This document shows positions 49,523-61,746 of a stretch of 64,000 nt of DNA, one piece after another. The stretch is from positions 107,214,881 to 107,278,880 of the forward strand of contig JALJCS010000001.1 of the NCBI GenBank assembly GCA_023055355.1, read 5' to 3'. Source of the stretch: Agelaius tricolor. Its lineage: Eukaryota; Chordata; Aves; Passeriformes; Icteridae. Below the pieces are notes generated by a model. That model searched no databases and was not told where the DNA came from. It worked only from the letters and a program-made list of their open reading frames with translations. Position 1 is the stretch's first letter. Each line of letters opens with the position of its first letter. The position numbers and the translations under genes are program-made.

Positions 49523-50716
49523 CTACCTAGTCTTGCTGAAAAGTTGGCTCTGCCATTTTCTTCAAGAATTTACACCTAGCTGGCTCCCAAGTATAAACTG
49601 AAGCATGTTTGTTGGTGATGAAACCTTCTATTTAAAAGCTAAGCAAATAAATTCTTGAGGTGTACAAGTCCTCATCACATTCTGAGGGTAAAAACATCAC
49701 TTTGAAAAATATGCATTCTTAACTCCTACCTTTTTAGAAACTTTGCTTTAGAAGATCCTGAAATAAACACTGTTAAGCTTCACGCAAGGTGACTGGAGAG
49801 TGAGAAGTAAGAGTCATTCTGACAAAAGAAATTAAACCTAAAAAATTCTTTATACATATGGATTGTCAAGAATTTATGAAGTCCCCATATAGCTGAATTG
49901 AGTGCCTCCAACAACAATTTGCTGTCTGTCATAATACCTGCTGACCTTTCCTTTAATTCAAAAAGTTTTCTCCAGGATTGAAGACAGTTCAATATACCTG
50001 AATACAGACAGCATTGATACTGCATGAAAAGGTAACATCTTTTACTTATTTTGTTCCCTGTTTGCCATCTACAAATTTCTGTAAAAAATGAAAATATAAT
50101 TTTGATGTAAATTTTGATAATTTGGTATTTTTGGGTTACCCTTCTCAAAACTAGAAAGAAAAACTAGAACATAAAACTTCTAAAGTAGAAATTCTAAACA
50201 TTTGTTTGATGATGTTCTGCTCTAGAGTTTTGACAATGCTGAATCATCTACTTTCAATAGTCATTTTTATCTTAGAAAAGCATTGCTTCAATGATACTGA
50301 AATGCTATAATTAATATAAATACCTAATGTATCTATATTATGTAATTTAAAATATAATCTGAAAAAAGAATTCAGAATAAATACAATGAAATAAAGTCTA
50401 CTTATCTTATTGAAGCAAATTTATTTAACATTGAAATGAAACACAAAAGTAACAATAATATTTTTATACAAATTTTCCACCAAAAAAAATCCATAAGCTT
50501 TTATGAATATTTGCATACTTAAGGAATTTCATTTTTCCAAGGAAAATATTACCTGGAAAAAATATTTTCAGCCACCTTTTTTTTGGATTTCTTGCTCCTG
50601 TCAGTTACTGCTTCCTTCCAATTTGTTCTCAGTTATTTGCAGTTCAGGTGTCTCTGCATAAGCTTGGCTGATTGTAAACCTATGAACTTGCTGGCCTAAC
50701 CTATAAAATATATCTC
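49523..50716. other. Non-coding, no feature recognised
   Basis: AT-rich. The 122-codon minus frame at 49780-50148 has chance-like composition without motif support. Confidence 0.45.
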
Positions 50717-51100
50717 ATGATGTGGTCTTTCTGTATTTTATGTGTGGGCTGGTGCTGCAGTCTGTCTTCCAAATGCAGTTGCCAAGATTGTGACCCACAG
50801 GAAGGCCAGGAAGGAGGCAGTGTTTTACTGTTAATGAGCCTGAACCTAGAGAGACCTTGCAGGAGAACTCACACCATAGCTGACACTATTATTCCTTCCT
50901 GTTTACATTACCAGTTCTCTTGTTATTGTGATAATCAAATCCATGTGCTTATCCCATACTGGAGGCTGGCTCATGGGGCCAGACACAATTATTAGGCTCC
51001 TCTGTTAGATTAGTGACTTAATTAAAGCAACACCACCACCACTTCTGCAGTGCTTCAAGTGTCACTGCAAACATCCCTGATGTTGCGAGGTGATAGAGCA
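50717..51100. other. Candidate conserved non-coding stretch
   Basis: Less AT-rich and dense in homeodomain-like words (TTATTGTGATAATCAAATCC, ACACAATTATTAGG, GACTTAATTAAAGC) with E-box-like and CAC-rich sequence near 51030. An open frame at 50717-50995 exists but has no splice support. A distal enhancer is my inference. Confidence 0.3.
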
Positions 51101-54100
51101 GGAAATCTCTCAGGTCCATTGTCACTGAGCACAATCATCTTGTTATACTCTTGCAATGAAATGAACTGTTAGTTCTTAAGCTTTAAAATACTGCATACTG
51201 TTTCTTGTCAGGTTTCTACTGTTTTAAATATATCTTGTATTTTTCCTCAATACCCTTTTTATCCTGTTTTTATGTCTGCCTTCAAAACCACTAAGAGTTT
51301 TCAAAATGATGTGTCTGTTCCAAAATAATGCCTTTGGTAACACTTCTGTTTCCTGTAAATTTTATTTTGAGACCATTGAGTGACAGAAAATAAAATTACT
51401 TCTCAAAACTCTGTGGATCAGTTTGTGGGAATAGACACTTCTTGTCTCTATTCAATGGTTTCTTACTTTGATCTCACAGCTCACCCACCTGTTCTTGTAG
51501 AATGGTTTTCCAGATTGCTAGATTTAATTGCTCACTTCAGGATAATTATGATATAGAACAATTCTGAAAGAACGCATGTTCCCCTGCAGCCTGAAATTCT
51601 GTGTAGGCATTCTTATCTCCAATTAATGGCACTGACAGTCACTTGAAATTTAAAGTTAGACAAAGGCCTCTTCCAGGTTTTTCATAGTCATGTGGCATAG
51701 GATTTTGCTTACTCAGTGGAAACCTAGATAGATATGATGGAGGATGTCAAATTGTTGTAAGGTGCAGACAATTCAAAAGCAGTATATCACAAAAGCTATG
51801 TTATAGAATTATTTAAATGTTCTTATTTTAGAAATTATAATTATATTAAATTCTGTCACTGAACCCTACTCAAAAACTCCTCCATGTTTTAAACACAGTC
51901 ACTTAAAAAAATTAGCAAATGGATATAACTATATCTCAGTGGGATTATAGAAGGTTAAGATGACACTTTACTCTTATAAATGCAGGGTAAGAGTACTGCA
52001 ACTTGAAAGACATAAAAGAGTTTCATTACATACTCAAAGTTTCTATTTAACCATTCAGCAGGGGCTGCATCTCAATTGATGTCAGAGTGATAAAAGATTT
52101 ATAATACAAAATGTGTGTATAAAGCATAGTCTCTAGCGAGATTGAAAAGTGAAATGATTTATTTGTTAGCATAATTTAAATGTCATCAGTGAAGTTTAAG
52201 AGACACATTTGCCAAATGGTGTTAATTCCTACAGTCTTATCAACAGCAAAAATTAAATTTGTTGGTGACACATAGAGTCAAAAAGCAAAAATAAATACAA
52301 CTCTTTCAAAGAAAATCCAGGCTATTGAAAAAATGTAGAAGTCTCCCTTACACTGTTATAACCCTAACTTAAAATATAGATGATGCTGACTAATGTACAG
52401 TCTTTAAGTAGGAAAAGACATCGATTCCCAAATTACTCCTGTAGGGATTTAAGATGCTTTTAACTTTTAACATCCTAAATCAGTTTCTAACTCTTAATTT
52501 GATTCTAGTATAACCCAAATATTAAGTTTAATACAAATATATATTTGAATAATGACAGCTGATCTTTCCTTTGAATCATTTCATTCCTACAAGAACACAT
52601 CAAATATAGCAGAAAATGGAAAAGTTTTGAAATTATTTCCAGAGCTGTTGCACATTTTTTCTATCCATTTTTGTCATGCTGAATGCTCTGCAATACAAGA
52701 TTTTTCTATCTTTTCTACTGAGACATTGAGAACTTTGTGCCATATTTTTATACAGGCTTAATGTAGGTTCAAGGAGAAACAAAAGCCAAGTACTTGATTT
52801 GCAGCTTGAGTATCAACATTGTTATATGATACTAATTTCTGCTACTAAATATTCCTCGTTTGTTATTCTTCTAAATGCATATATTTAGTTTTTCTGAATT
52901 AATGACTATATCACTTGTTTTGTTCCCTAGAAAGTGTTGCAATCTTGAAATCTTATTCTGCAGTATGAGTAGCCATTTATGTCTCTTACAGAGTTTGATC
53001 ACAATTAAAAAAGAGCACCTTCCATTCGAATCTAATGTGAACTCTTGTGCAGACGTTAACTTGGAGTAAACCAGGACAAGAGATAAGAGGTTTTCAGTTT
53101 TCTTACTTAATAATCTTTACCTGCAGAAGAGAATACTAAAAATTTAATTTAAATATTTCTATGGGAATATGTTGATATCTATATTACAGGTATACACTGA
53201 TGATAATGTCTTCTCTTGATATTGTTTCCTTTTTTTTAATATATGTGCAATATTTTATGAAACAAAATCACTTATTTTAACCCAGAAGAACTTGCTCCTA
53301 TCATATCACAATATTTATGATTTTTGCCTGGTAAAGCAGTAGCTTTATTTTTTTTCTACCCATTCAGGAGACAATTTAATAACTAGCTATTATTTTAAAT
53401 TTGGCTCCAAGAGTGGCACATATATTTGTCTATGGGATTCTTTGTGGTACTTTTTTGCACTTGGTGTTATAATCACAAAAGCAATGTAAACTGTGTTAAA
53501 TAAGAAATAAATTTGAGTGCACACACAGTGGGATGTATCATTCTCTATTTCTAGATTATCATTTGCACTGATCATGTAGTATAAAGCCAATATAAAAATA
53601 TGAGTACACAAAGGAACTAAAATTTTATATCTAAACCAAATTTAAAATAGGAAAGTGGATGTGTTTCTTAAAATAAAAGGAATCTCAAATATGTATGTCC
53701 TTAATGTGAGTACAAGATTTTCAAATTGAAAATTCCTTATTCATATTTCTGTAGATAATACATCTGTCATCTTATATAGAACATTTGCAAAGGGAACCAC
53801 ACAATTTGAAAATTACCAGATGTTTTTTGGTCTTCTAGAAGTTTAAAATGTCAGATGCTCAGTTCAACATCCACCTGATCCTCCAACAGATGATCCAAAA
53901 ACATTAGCAAATGTAGATTTTATGGATTTTTTTGGTACCAAATAACTTGAAGTTTTGCTTGTGCTAATGAAATTCTTTAACTTAGTATGGTCTTTTTGGT
54001 TTAAGCTCAGTTTTCTCTGACTGCAACTTTAACTGAAAAGATAATTAATATTTTCTTAAAACTAACATTTATTACAGCATAATATATAGTTTTTGCAGCT

Positions 54101-54499
54101 TCAGATTAATCAGACATAGACTCGAATTTATCTCTGAATCTTCATTAAGTATTTTTAAAAGCATTCAATATTTAATTAAGAGAGAAGGTCCATTATTAAT
54201 TCTTAATTGAATGCTTCTATGAAAGACATACTTTAAGCAAGCTTTTCTAATATAAAACTCAATTCCCAGAAGGTAGGCATTCAATTTTCTTGACAGAAAG
54301 GGAAGATGCATATGTGGAAGGGAAAGGAAGGAAAAGGTTAAAGGATGACAAAGAAATGCAGCAATGAGAAATTAATATGATTTTGTAAAATAGGAGCTGA
54401 ATTTACAGACAGAATCCTTTACCCACCTAAGACAACTGAGAGAACTGGAAGCAGAAAACTAAAAAAATTGCATTTGAATTGAATGATGTGAAAAACCCC
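51101..54499. other. Non-coding, no feature recognised
   Basis: AT-rich; short frames only. No transposon, RNA gene or exon is recognised. Confidence 0.5.
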
Positions 54500-54740
54500 T
54501 GTAAAAAACATTTTGTCTTTACTCATGCTTCATGTCCCACTGGGTTACAAAGGCCATCCTCATCCATTGTAATTTCCATTACAGCCCACTGCATTGCTAA
54601 TTGCTCATCAGGGCAAGAGAAGGGAAAGACAGGTTTGTTTTCAGGGCTCTGTGCTGAGTAATTCATAGGGAGCAGTGAAATACAATTCATGCCCCAGACA
54701 AACAACCTGAGGTATATATTATTAAGGAAAACTTTGCACA
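54500..54740. other. Candidate conserved non-coding stretch
   Basis: Contains CATCCATTGTAATTTCCATT, GCATTGCTAATTGCTCATCA and GAGTAATTCATAGGG, a dense set of TAAT core words in moderately AT-rich sequence. Both strands are open for 60 to 72 codons across part of it, but neither frame has supporting signals. Confidence 0.3.
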
Positions 54741-55154
54741 ATATGGCTGGACTCCTATTTTCTTATTGATAGATAGCAGATGTTGGTGGATTAATTCTTT
54801 GTCTGAGTGAGAAGCAGGACACTTTCCTAGCAGAAGTCAAGGTAGGACAAAGCAGAATTTATGTTTTGTAATTTGTTTATGGCACAAAATCTTGCTTTCC
54901 TCTGTTCAAGCAACTAACCCTGCTACTTTAACATCTAACACCAATCCAGATAGATTTTTGAGTAGGTTACATCTGCTTCACAAATCCATAAGAAATATTC
55001 CTATACAGAACACTCACTATCCAATCTTCTGTTCTCTCTAATATTTTTTCTCTTTGGGACAGCAGTTAACCTAAGATGCTGAGAAGACTGAAAGACAGCC
55101 TCACACCTTGAACAATGCAGACAGATTTTTTCCTTTCCCTGTGATGAGTGCTTT

Positions 55155-55300
55155 TGCTGGGAGGACTGGGATCACCTCTGTGATCCTCCTTTGCACTTGC
55201 TTTAATATGTCCAAGGCCTTATGCTGGAGCTGGATGCAGTACTGCAAGTGGGATCTTCCTCACCCTTTGGGCTCTGGGTTCCTCTCCCCACTCCTTAGAA
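55155..55300 (-). mobile_element. CR1-like fragment, internal 3' region
   Basis: GGGATCACCTCTGTGATCCT, CACTTGCTTTAATATGTCCA, CTTATGCTGGAGCTGGATGC and AGTACTGCAAGTGGGATCTT match, in order, the antisense of the CR1 stretch that normally reads as a run about customary GATGCAGTACTCCA-type words. Both the 3' tip and the rest of the element are absent. The copy is old. Confidence 0.6.
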
Positions 55301-55612
55301 TATAAAATTTCAGCAGATGTAGTTTCATCTGCTCTTATACAGTTCACCCTATTTTTAGGACCAGAACTTCTTCTGATTTCACCAGACATCATTTCTGATT
55401 AATCTGCAGCATAACACCTGGTTTCCACAGACAACTTTCCTATCTATTCTTTATCCTTTATGCATTGAGGATATTACTAGCAAGCTGACCTGTACATCAT
55501 TTGTGCAACTATCCCAAATGTATCCCTTTGAAGTTACAGATTAATGAAATATTTATGCTGTATTTATGTTGTGTTAAAAACCATATATTGTTGCTGTTAG
55601 GATGTTAAAATT

Positions 55613-56210
55613 TGTTCTTCATGGTTTAACCCCCAGAAACAACTAAGTCCCACACCACTACTTGCTCAATCCTCACATGGTGGGTTGGAGGAGAGAAACC
55701 AAAGCATAACACTGGGTTGAAATAAAAGCAGTGTAATAGGGAAAGCAAAGGTTGTGTATGCATGAAAAGCACAAGAAATTCATTCATTCATCACTTTCCA
55801 TTGGCAGGCAGGTGCTCAGCCCCCCCAGGAGAGCAGGGTTCCCCAAGTATGATGGTCACTTGGGAAGACAAATGCTAGCACTCCAATTGTCCCCTCCTTC
55901 TCCTTTCTTCCTCTCAGCTTTCATTGCCAAGCCTGATGCCACATAGCATGGAATATCTCCTTGGTCTATTTGGGGTCAGCTGCCCCTGCTGTGTCCCCTT
56001 TTGTGGATCATTTTGCACAATGGCAGCTTATTGCTGCTGGGGTGAGGTGGGGTGAGGAGCAGAGAAGGCCTTGAGGCTGTGCAGGCACTGCTCAGCAATA
56101 ACAAAAAACACCACTGTGTTACCAACATTGTTTTCATCACAAGTCCAAAGCACAATGCCATACAAATTGCTATGAAGGAAAATAACTGTATATCAACCAA
56201 AATAAGAACA
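55613..56210 (-). mobile_element. Solo ERVL-type LTR, nearly complete
   Basis: About 598 bp bounded by TG (55613) and CA (56209-56210). The antisense order is TCATGGTTTAACCCCCAG, GTGGGTTGGAGGAGAG, a GGCAGGCAGGTGCTCAGCCC block, GAGAGCAGGGTTCCCCAAG, GGTCACTTGGGAAGACAAAT, GGGGTCAGCTGCCCCTGCTG, GCAGAGAAGGCCTTGAGGCT, GGCACTGCTCAGCAATAAC and CAAGTCCAAAGCACAATGCC. It is the same family as 8875-9235. Flanks AAATT (left) and ATATT (right) agree at four of five positions, compatible with a 5-bp target duplication. Only one LTR is seen and no viral genes, so it looks like a solo LTR left by recombination. Frames across it are shadows. Confidence 0.9.
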
Positions 56211-56412
56211 ATATTACAAAATGTTTCAATCATCTTGCTAATGATTTTGTTTTAATAAGCCTGTCTAGGATAAAAATAAAGAAATATTAATTATGCCCTG
56301 TTTAGTATGTTTTTTAATGGGTGAAAAAGGCTTCTTTAGCTGCACACCATGATTGAATGATCTGGCTTCTTTGACACACTGAATCACACCATCAAATCTG
56401 AATCACAACAAA

Positions 56413-56680
56413 GCCTAGGGGAGCAGGAATGGAAATGGCTCAAAGCTGCAGGGGGAAGGTTTAGGCTGAATGTTAGGATGGATTTCTTTACCACGAGGAT
56501 GGTCAAACACTGGAAGATGATTCCTAGGGAGGTCATTGGTGCTCCAAGCCTGCCCGTGTTTAAGAGGCATTTGCACAATGCCCTTAATAACTTTAACTTG
56601 TTCAGCCCTGAATTGGTCAGGCAATTGGATGAGATGATCATTGTAGCTACCTTCCAAAGGAAATACTTCTAATCTATCTT
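56413..56680 (+). mobile_element. CR1 3' fragment, distinct subfamily
   Basis: Sense blocks: GGAAATGGCTCAAAGCTGCA, GGGGGAAGGTTTAGGCTGAA, TTACCACGAGGATGGTCAAA, CACTGGAAGATGATTCCTAG, GAGGTCATTGGTGCTCCAAG, GTTTAAGAGGCATTTGCACA, AATGCCCTTAATAAC, AATTGGATGAGATGATCATT and GTAGCTACCTTCCA. The ending differs from the other CR1 copies in the window and belongs to the subfamily with a CTATT-type tail, of which only CTTCTAATCTATCTT remains. Truncated 5'. Confidence 0.9.
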
Positions 56681-57729
56681 AATGCTTTGAAGAAATGCAG
56701 TAATTTTCTGGAATTTTTTATTATTTTTTATAATTATATCACTAATCTGCATACAATTTTATTTTTTCAGTAAATATTAAAACATACTGTTATGGGAAGT
56801 ATTTTGAAATGTAACAGAAAAAATCAGAAAGTAAAAAGGAAATTTATATATAAATGTGACAAAGTGAGTGTGATTATTATCTTTAACCATAATTCTTAAA
56901 GACAAGGAATTCATGATTATGTACCTTTCATTATTTCTTGTTCTCACAAGAACTTTATTAAAGTTCTCACAAGAACTATTTAAAGTTCTGCTTGAATTCC
57001 AGTTTATATTATCTTCCTTTTCTTACTTAGATAAAAGGATGTACCTATCTGTATTTTTGGATGAGTGGAAATTCTCATTTTTCTCACTTAGATTCTAGCT
57101 TTAGGCTTCTGAAGAACAGCCTCTCTATCATTTCAGTTCTAATTATTTACAGGAAATCCTGGTCCACAAGAAGATTGCTCTCCCAGTCTTCGTGGATAAT
57201 TTCTCAGGAACTAGTGAAAATTTAAGTTTTAGTATTTATTTATCTCAAGAAAACAGAAATAATATGCTACCCAGATCTCATAATCTAGCTGATATCACCA
57301 GCAATGATTATTTGCTGTCTCAGGTGCATAAATTGCTTATTTTGAAGTGATTTGATGCAATCAAATTAAAAAAAATTAATTTTGATCATCCAAAGAAATA
57401 ATTTTTTTTAAATATACCTAAGTGAGATTCTGAGGAAAAAAAATATATTAGCAAGAAGAATGAAAGTCTGCAGAGTGACAATTCAGTGTCTATTGCAGGT
57501 GTCAGATAACTGCATGTATCACCAAATTAAAAAAAAATTTAATCTCTTTCACTAAATTGCTTCAAAAAGATCATGAAATTCATTGGGTTGCATAAGATAT
57601 ACACCAGAAACTGTGTACAGTAAAAAAGCAATTGCACCAGCCAGGAAGGGAATGGTGATAAAAATGCAATTGAGGTGTAAATGAAGTGGTTTTGTTCTTC
57701 ATCTAAAGGCATTCTATAGTAAAATTGTC
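56681..57729. other. Non-coding; contains 22/23-bp tandem repeat at 56940-56989
   Basis: AT-rich; aside from the tandem duplication listed separately, no element or gene is recognised. Confidence 0.5.
56940..56989. repeat. Two-unit tandem repeat with partial third
   Basis: Units GTTCTCACAAGAACTTTATT+AAA (56940-56962) and GTTCTCACAAGAACTATTTA+AA (56963-56984), then GTTCT. Each unit holds the palindrome GTTCT…AGAAC, so each can form a small hairpin. Confidence 0.85.
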
Positions 57730-58110
57730 ACTTTTGAAAGAAGGCTCTCCTGCAGCAAACACAGGCACACAAAAGCCAGCCCTACCAAAACTATCTATTG
57801 ACAACTGGGAACACAAAACAAAGCTTTCACTTAACTTATGGTGGTTTGAGCATATTTGAAACCTCCTGTAATGTATTCAGCTGAAGTGAAGGCCAAAGGT
57901 GTATGTGAAAAGAATAAATAGCTACATAGTTGTCTGATATGTGAAACTTAATTATCTTGTCTGTGGAAAACCATTCCTTTCAGCAGGGAATTATAAACTC
58001 ATGTGAAGTTTTTGCAATTAATGCAAACAAATAGTTTAATTACAGGCTGCTGTCACTGACAATGTGGGTAGGAATGGTTATATGCCCTGCAGGATTCAAG
58101 CAACTTGTCA
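57730..58110. other. Candidate conserved non-coding stretch
   Basis: Contains TTGCAATTAATGCAAACAAA, TAGTTTAATTACAGGCTGCT, GTCACTGACAATGTGGG and an AACTTAATTATCTTGTCTG word. The mix of octamer-like, TAATTA and longer non-repetitive words in a region with no open frame is what known vertebrate enhancers look like. Conservation cannot be tested here. Confidence 0.3.
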
Positions 58111-60675
58111 GACAGTCAGAAAGGCAGATTCATTTTTTTCAAGGACTGCTGAGACATAATCATTTAAAGTAACTATTTAACTTTTTTTTTTCAACTCTGA
58201 AATATACCAAAGTATTTCAGGGTGTTTAAAATAATTTAAAATAGAAATACAGTGTCTATCAAGCATAAAAGAAACTAACATGACATCTCAAAATGTCAAA
58301 TGAAGAGTGAAAAGCTGAAAGTCTGTTATCAAAAATACTTCTGTGACTTTTCTGTCATGACAGCTAAGGAGGTATGCCTACCAAAAAAAAGGAAAAAAAA
58401 ACCCAAACAAACAACCCAACCATTCTATTCCTTCTATATAAATAGATTTCATATCTGTAAGTTGAGGGCAATAAACTTATTTCATAAGCTGAAGGTGTAA
58501 CAGAAAATTATGCTGAGATAATGAAAATATTAATGCAGCTGATATTGAAAATTATTGAAACCTGAAAGAGGTGTGTCTCTCTTTGCTAGCAAGTACAAAA
58601 ATGGCACTCAATTAACTAAGAAACTGATAGTATCTCAGATTTGGAAGGCCACACTCAACAGCACCTTCCACACATCCCTTTTATGAATCTCCATTCTCAG
58701 TTTTTTCTTTTCAGCAAGTAACTGGGCAGCCAAAAAGAATCCCCAAAATAACTTCAAATGAATCAACCATCTATTTCAGACTCACACTATCATTGTGAAA
58801 TGACATTTTCTCAAGCACTAAGAATATAAAAGAGGATATATTGCTTATTTTTATGCAATTTTGCTGATTTTGAAATATTTTTATGATTTATTGAGAGATT
58901 TTTCTGCATATTTAGATGCCAGATTTTTGAAAAGGAGGATTAGGTAAACAGAGAAATGAGGGTGAGATTTACTCAGGAATTGAAGGTTCTCAGCATTAAT
59001 TACATGCCTTAAGAGAAGTTCTTGAATATCCTTTTGAGATTCCTGAGTTAAATGCTACCTTGAGTTTTGTAAGATTCAGCAGAACACTCATCTCTATCAG
59101 AAACTCTACCTCTGCTTCCTAAATTCTTGTATAAATCTCAGAAGTATTTCTCAAATTTCACCATGTTGTCCATGAAATTCCTTTACCAAATTATGAGATA
59201 TTTGGACACAAGTGTAGACTGATTTTTGAAATTATGCATTTAAATTTATCTTGTCTGGAGCAGAAAGCCAATGTCAAGAAATATTCATTTTTACGATGAG
59301 ATAGGTACTAGAAAACCTCTAGGCAGGGCAGTACAGAAGCAATTGTAACTGAAATAAGAGATGCAAGGCACTTGGTTTCTTTTACCACAGTAATTTCTTA
59401 TTTTTAGATAAAATAATCAAAATTTATTGTTAAAATTCTTTTGAAGTCTGTCATTCAGATTCTGTTGACATCTGGCAAAGAGCCTCACATGTCAAACACT
59501 CATAGGCAGAATTCCCTTTTGAAGCAGGTGGAGGCAGGGTGATATATTTGGGACAAAACCTTTCTTCACTTTAGAAAGAGAATTTTTTTTAAATGTTAAC
59601 TAATAGCCATACTGTGTGAGACAGTATGGCCTGAGGGGACCCAAATGCACCTGTTTCAGCAATTCCTGTAATTCTGAGGTTATGAGTAGATCAGAGAATT
59701 TTTCTTGTTCTTTTCTGTTATTCTGCTTTGTATGAAACACATGAAAGCCTCACCCAAGCCAGAGAGAGAGGGTAAGAAAAATATTAATTTTTATGATTAG
59801 GACCAGCCCAGGAATTATGGAGCCCACTTAAGGGGTGGCAAGGCTTGTGCCTGTTTTTGTGTAAATATTTTATCTCATGACTATTAAATATATGGTATAT
59901 GAACAGTTGAAATATAAATAGGGAGAAGGGTTATGGAAAGGTGCCATTGTGTCACTGACCAGAGTTTATAACTAAATGCAAGCACTAGGAAAGATCACAA
60001 AACTTTATATTCCCAAAAGAATAAATGCTGGATAAAAGAAAGTAATCCAAATTTCTACCTCTTACTAGACTAGGGAGATATTTATTTGCATTTTACCTCT
60101 CTTCCTCTCCCTGACATACTTTTCTTACCTCACAGAAATCTTTCTCTACTTCAAGTGATTTAAACAAGTTCAAAAGTGGAAGGTAATGTCATTGCCTCTT
60201 TCATCTGCACCTCAGTTGATGTCTTTAATGTGTTCACATAATGGGTTCAGACTATTTAGTTAGTGTGATCTTGAAAATGCTCTGAACTTTGAATGCTTAT
60301 CCATATATTATTTTACACCTAAATTACCAATCTATGTTTATAATTAATTTCAAACTATTATTGAGCATTTATCAGTCTATACATTTATAATTGAAAAAAA
60401 TTTAATTATCCGATCTGGGTACAGAAATGGCAGATGACAAATTTTAGAGGAGTTTTTATCACACAAGTGTGTACAGGAAACCAGAAATAGTTTCAAAATT
60501 ATTCATTTAAAGGAGTGGATGAACATTTCTGCCAAGAAATTGATGCCTTTATTCCTGTGTTTATAAAATACTTGTCATAAACTGTTTAGTTATCTCCTGA
60601 AAAATAATATAACCTTCTCCAGCCCTCAAATTTTCAAAGTGTTAAACCAAACATGTTTATTCTGGAAATCTTTCC
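58111..60675. other. Non-coding; one perfect hairpin at 59606-59630
   Basis: AT-rich with T runs near 58183-58192. No gene or transposon is recognised apart from the hairpin listed separately. Confidence 0.5.
59606..59630. repeat. Perfect 10-bp hairpin
   Basis: GCCATACTGT, loop GTGAG, ACAGTATGGC. The arms are exactly complementary. The short stem makes a microRNA unlikely. Confidence 0.9.
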
Positions 60676-60722
60676 AGAATCACAGAAATAAAGATTGGAA
60701 GAGACCTTCAGATAGCAAGCAC
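60676..60722 (-). mobile_element. Very short CR1 3' tip
   Basis: AGAATCACAGAAATAAAGAT followed by TGGAAGAGACCTTCAGAT matches the antisense of the last 45 bp or so of a CR1. Everything upstream in the element is absent or decayed. Confidence 0.7.
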
Positions 60723-60733
60723 TCTACTGCCAC

Positions 60734-60753
60734 AGGATCAGGATCAGGATCAG
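60734..60753. repeat. Short (AGGATC)n repeat
   Basis: Three units of AGGATC in tandem. It sits immediately beyond the CR1 tip. Confidence 0.8.
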
Positions 60754-61746
60754 TAGTGTTAAGGCCATTCCTGGAAAATTATTGGTTGTCTTCTGTTAAA
60801 ATAGCCATAGTAGAAACTTTTGTTTTTCTCCTTTTGTGGATACAATTTTCAGTTATAATCCAGAATTGCATATTAAAAGTGTTGCTTCCTTTCACTCTCC
60901 TGAGTAGGAAAAAATGACACCTCAGCTTCACAGAATTCAGAAAATAGATCCAGGAATACTAAAGCCACCTGTCATCAAATGGCATAGCTTGCCAGAAATA
61001 AATATTGATTCTTATCATAAACTCACTACAGCAAAAGGAAACCAAAAGGCGAAGATGTATTGGCAATTGCAAATTCTACAACAATACTAAGGAAAGCAGA
61101 GACCCCCTCAGCCCTCACATCCCAAACTACAAGAAAATTTTCACAGAAAAAACAGACTTTTTAACTATTAAAATGAATATTGATGTGTATGTAGGGGACT
61201 CTTCCTTTTGCTTTGATAAAAGTGGCAAAATTTGGAGAGCAAATACTAACTAGGTCAGCAACATTTGAGGTTTTATTTAAAGAAACACTTTCTTTCCTGG
61301 CATATGCTTCAGCTCCAGGATATTTCCAAGGTATTTCTGAGATAACATCTGTTGTCAGGTATCTTAGAAGTAGTTTATCTTCAATGACTTTGTTCACATA
61401 GTGATTGGCATTATTGTTTTCTTTATTGTTCATCCTGTCTTGTGTTCTTACCCCATCTCAGGGTTAAACATTTCTTGTTATTCAAACATATCTGTTTCTC
61501 TTTAGGCTTCTGTCAGAGAGGTGGGCATGAGCACTTCTAAAATTTAGTTTGCAGTTTGCATTTTGCTTAGGTGCTTTCTGGAGCTACTGCCTTCTAATGA
61601 GAGATAGTTAATTTTATCAAGATTTATTTAAGTGTCTCTTTGCTTTTAATATTTCTATCAGAATGTAGATCCCTTTTTTTTTTTTTTTTTTGTTCAACCT
61701 CTCTGTTTTGTTGCTGGAAGTCTGCTCTGAAGGAGAGGACATCTAC
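60754..61746. other. Non-coding or unresolved; T18 run at 61674-61691
   Basis: The 90-codon minus frame at 61161-61433 overlaps a 62-codon plus frame; both have plausible composition but neither has clear splice sites. The T run reads as A18 on the minus strand downstream of the candidate at 61747-61991, which would fit a retrocopy tail, but no AATAAA precedes it and no target duplication was found. Confidence 0.35.
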
